Part shown: positions 61,529 to 64,000 of the stretch, piece by piece
Position numbering within the stretch: the stretch's first letter is position 1
How the letters are laid out: each line of letters starts with the position of its first letter
Source of the DNA: Rotaria socialis
Lineage: Eukaryota; Rotifera; Eurotatoria; Philodinida; Philodinidae
Reading direction: 5' to 3'
DNA length: 64,000 nt
Assembly (NCBI GenBank): GCA_905331475.1
Contig: CAJNYU010002348.1
Location: forward strand, 274,955-338,954
Notes under the pieces: model-generated
The model's database searches: none
What the model was told of the DNA's origin: nothing
The model's input: only the letters and a program-made list of their open reading frames with translations
Translations under genes and position numbers: made by a program

Positions 61529-63907
61529 ATGACTTCAAATGATAGCATAACATCTGAATCGGAACCTGGGGAAACTATCGTAGTTTCCGAAATTGAATAT
61601 AGACTCGAAAAGCCCATTGTTGTTTTTATTCCCGGAATAGAATGTCAAGAAGTATCTATTTGTCAAGAACTTTTCGACAAATTTGAACATTTTAAACAAG
61701 AAACAACTACATTATCAACTGTTGAAAATAATAAAGAACTATTAAATCAATCTATATCTCTTTGGAATGAATTATTGCAAATAGCAAACTATGCCAGCCA
61801 GGAAGATACACGCTATTTTGATACCTATCGTGGCGTAGTCGTAAAAATATTTATGGATATAAACGAAACTGATCTATTTAATAATGATACTGATTTTTCG
61901 CGAGAAAAATTCTTTGATTATTTAGATCTTTTGAATAGACACGGAATTCAACAGTTATCTCTATCATCATCTACAAATACATCAGCAGATGTTATAATTG
62001 AATCGAACATACATAGGCTATTGTATATTCTATCGACGTTATGCGATTTGGTAGTTTTTGTTGACATTGATATGGACAGTAAGTATAGTTCGCTATTGAA
62101 CGTTATGCGAGATTATGTTGGAAAACAACTTCAAAGTACGACATTAGAGTCAAGTACCGATGAAAAACTTACTCCTTTGTATCAATGTATTTTATTGTTT
62201 CTATGGCATTTAAGCGATCATACGATAGTCGTTCCATATCTTTTACATGCTGGATATGGTAAAAATGTTATTAAATGGTTAAAAAATGTAACATTAACTG
62301 ATGCTGTACGTCAACCTATAGTAAATATCGTATTTAATCTAGCGAAACACGATGATGGTGCTGATGAACTTAATAAATATGAAGTTATAAAAACAATCGA
62401 ACAAACGGAGCAATCTCATTGTATACGTGAACAAAATATATTATTACTGAATACTATGATATTAGCTCTTCTTTCTACTCCAAATCAAATAAAAGCTGAC
62501 CCAACAGAAACTAACGCTATACTTGATCAACTTCTTCAAATAGCTATTAATTCATCGACTGCAAAAGAATATCGATGTAACGGTTTTCATGTTTCGGAAC
62601 CGCTTGTTGTACTTGTTAAATTATTCGTTGATGATACAACTTTTGATTATGTTATGAATCACGCAAAAACGACTCCTCCATCAAATCCAACGTCTACTGT
62701 TAATTTATTCTCCAATCTGCTGATTTCGTTTTATGCAACACTTCCAAAAAAGAACCATCTTGAGCAATTTACTTTTATTGCACTGTCTAATATCCTATGG
62801 AGTATTTCATTTCATGAAGTTTATCATGAATTGTTGACACAACACACAGAACTGATGAATATAGTGCAAAATGTAGCCCTATATGAAAGTGAACTTATTA
62901 TTGAACAATATGTACCTCGATTCATGCAGAATGTTAAGAAAGCTGCTGATGGTATTTTATTCAATCTTGGTCTTGAAATATCTGTGGCATCAGTGGCATT
63001 ACCATGTCTATCTATAGAACAACAACAACAGCACCAACAAAAAAAGCCTCTTGTCATGTTGAGTTATTCTCATGCTAATAGTCATTTTTGTGATAAAATA
63101 CTCGAACTACTTGATCAAAAAGCTGATTTACTCGACATATGGATTGATAAACGTTTTTGCAAAAGCAGTGACGACGTTTGGGAATCTATTGCTAAAGGTA
63201 TTAAAGATTCTGAATTGATCATATGCATAGTATCATCAGAATACTTGACAAGTAAAGCATGTCGCCAAGAAGTAATCTATGCAAAAGATCGACTTAATAA
63301 ACGCTTTTTACCTGTGTATCTTGGAAGACCGGAAATAAGTGAATGGTTAGGTAGGACATGTTATGTATGTTTTTGTTTGTTTTTATAAGAGTTTCTTCTA
63401 ATTTAGATATTCGACTCGCCGAATACAAATATGTGCGTTTTCAAAATACACATTTACCATTGAATGAAGACAAAGTAGAAGAATTTTTATCAAAAGTCAT
63501 TGAATCCATTCCGTCAGAATATCAACCAGACACTAACCTAATTGGTACACATCATCGTTCATCACCTATTTTTGACCAGGCACTCACTATAGAAATAATA
63601 AAGGCTGACGGTAATTTAGCAACCTTGAAACCAATTGAAACAATTGACAATAGAAATAAATCTGTATTGACATGGACTCAAGACGATATTTATGATTGGT
63701 TTGCACGATATGATATTTGTCCATACATACGTGACATGTATCAATTTAAGACTGGTGCGCAAATGATCACCTATGCAGAGTGTTTAAAAGATGAATGGCA
63801 AAAACAATATGATAAATATGCACCACGATACGCTCGCCGTTATCCACATAAAGAATTGCTTGAACATGAATTTGCACTTTTTATTAGTGCACTACGACAG
63901 TTAGCTG
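61529..63907 (+). CDS. ARM-TIR-SAM protein (SARM1-related parts in a new order), 3' end open
   Basis: Exon 1 (61529-63350) and exon 2 (63407-63907) join across a 56-nt intron in phase, giving 774 codons so far. Residues about 60-500 are all helical with repeat spacing (LYQCILLFLWHLSDHTIVV; RQPIVNIVFNLAKHDDGAD), consistent with armadillo-type repeats. A Gln run precedes a TIR domain at about 506-640 (LVMLSYSHANSHFCDKILEL; LLDIWIDKRF; SELIICIVSSEYLTSKACRQ then E). The Glu of the CRQE motif aligns with the NADase Glu of SARM1. A SAM-like domain follows near 690-774 (WTQDDIYDWFARYDICPYI). The frame could end at TAG 63931, but a GTAGGT donor at 63908 suggests another exon beyond the window. The role (NAD cleavage or TIR signalling) is inferred. 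The start at 61529 follows an acceptor-like AG; the frame is open from 61487. Confidence 0.85.
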
Positions 63908-64000
63908 GTAGGTGTATTTTTTTTGTTATCTAGCTGTGACAAAACTCTTTAATGTCGAAGAAACAAAGTTAAATTGAAAAAACATATCGAGAATTCAGTA

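Noticed and set aside
1-64000. tRNA, rRNA or CRISPR-like arrays
   Set aside because: I scanned by eye for tRNA B-box and acceptor pairing, rRNA landmarks and regularly spaced repeats and found none I could support; a covariance-model search would be decisive.

Overview
The window looks like nuclear DNA from a small, compact animal genome, most likely a bdelloid rotifer (Rotaria/Adineta type). This is an inference. The DNA is strongly AT-rich, genes lie close together on both strands, most introns are about 50-90 nt with GT...AG ends, and all recognisable genes are metazoan single-copy or family genes. Three single N characters (6641, 8187, 32518) mark joins in a draft assembly, and each sits next to a homopolymer or an inverted repeat.

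Layout from left to right. 1-1020: dead mariner transposase and a small palindromic element. 1819-2462 (-): fragment of a USP12/USP46 deubiquitinase. 5079-7012 (-): small SAM protein of the Aveugle/SAMD10/SAMD12 type, rebuilt from five tiny exons. 7151-11702 (-): RNF145/RNF139 (TRC8)-type multi-pass RING E3 ligase, with a fold-back repeat in its largest intron. 11842-14139 (+): NDUFS2, the complex I 49 kDa subunit. 14466-16505 (-) and 17819-19893 (-): two neighbouring GPR158/GPR179-like ectodomain proteins with no visible 7TM part, with a small membrane-protein candidate (+) between them. 21300-23072 (+): helical, possibly BAR-like protein. 23450-23866 (+): small single-pass membrane protein. 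23968-27997 (+): LSG1 ribosome-biogenesis GTPase. 28174-31934 (-): MRL adaptor (RIAM/lamellipodin/MIG-10). 33612-34184 (-): tail-anchored SAM protein. 34301-40928 (-): mitochondrial leucyl-tRNA synthetase, with a complete MINPP1 inositol-phosphate phosphatase gene (38122-39639, same strand) inside one intron. 41831-42430 (-): GNPNAT1 acetyltransferase. 42695-43161 (-): ZC2HC1-type zinc finger. 44388-45448 (-): LRMDA-like LRR protein. 46809-51331 (-): TRPM channel. 55328-57066 (-): TOPORS-like RING ligase. 58199-58528 (-): secreted six-cysteine knottin-like peptide. 61529-63907 (+): ARM-TIR-SAM protein, probably continuing past the right edge.

Most genes are unrelated housekeeping or signalling genes, and no operon logic is expected. 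Loose themes are ubiquitin signalling (USP, RNF145, TOPORS), SAM-domain adaptors (three separate genes), Ras/Rap/MAPK adaptors (Aveugle-like, MRL) and mitochondrial function (NDUFS2, LARS2). The points most worth a second look are the ARM-TIR-SAM protein, the receptor-less GPR158-like pair, the same-strand nested MINPP1 gene, and two repeat families: a CCCTAGTC-ended element found at both ends of the window, and the fold-back with telomere-like G-rich DNA at its centre.

Exon boundaries come from reading splice signals by eye. Coordinates of multi-exon genes run from the outermost coding base to the outermost coding base and include introns.
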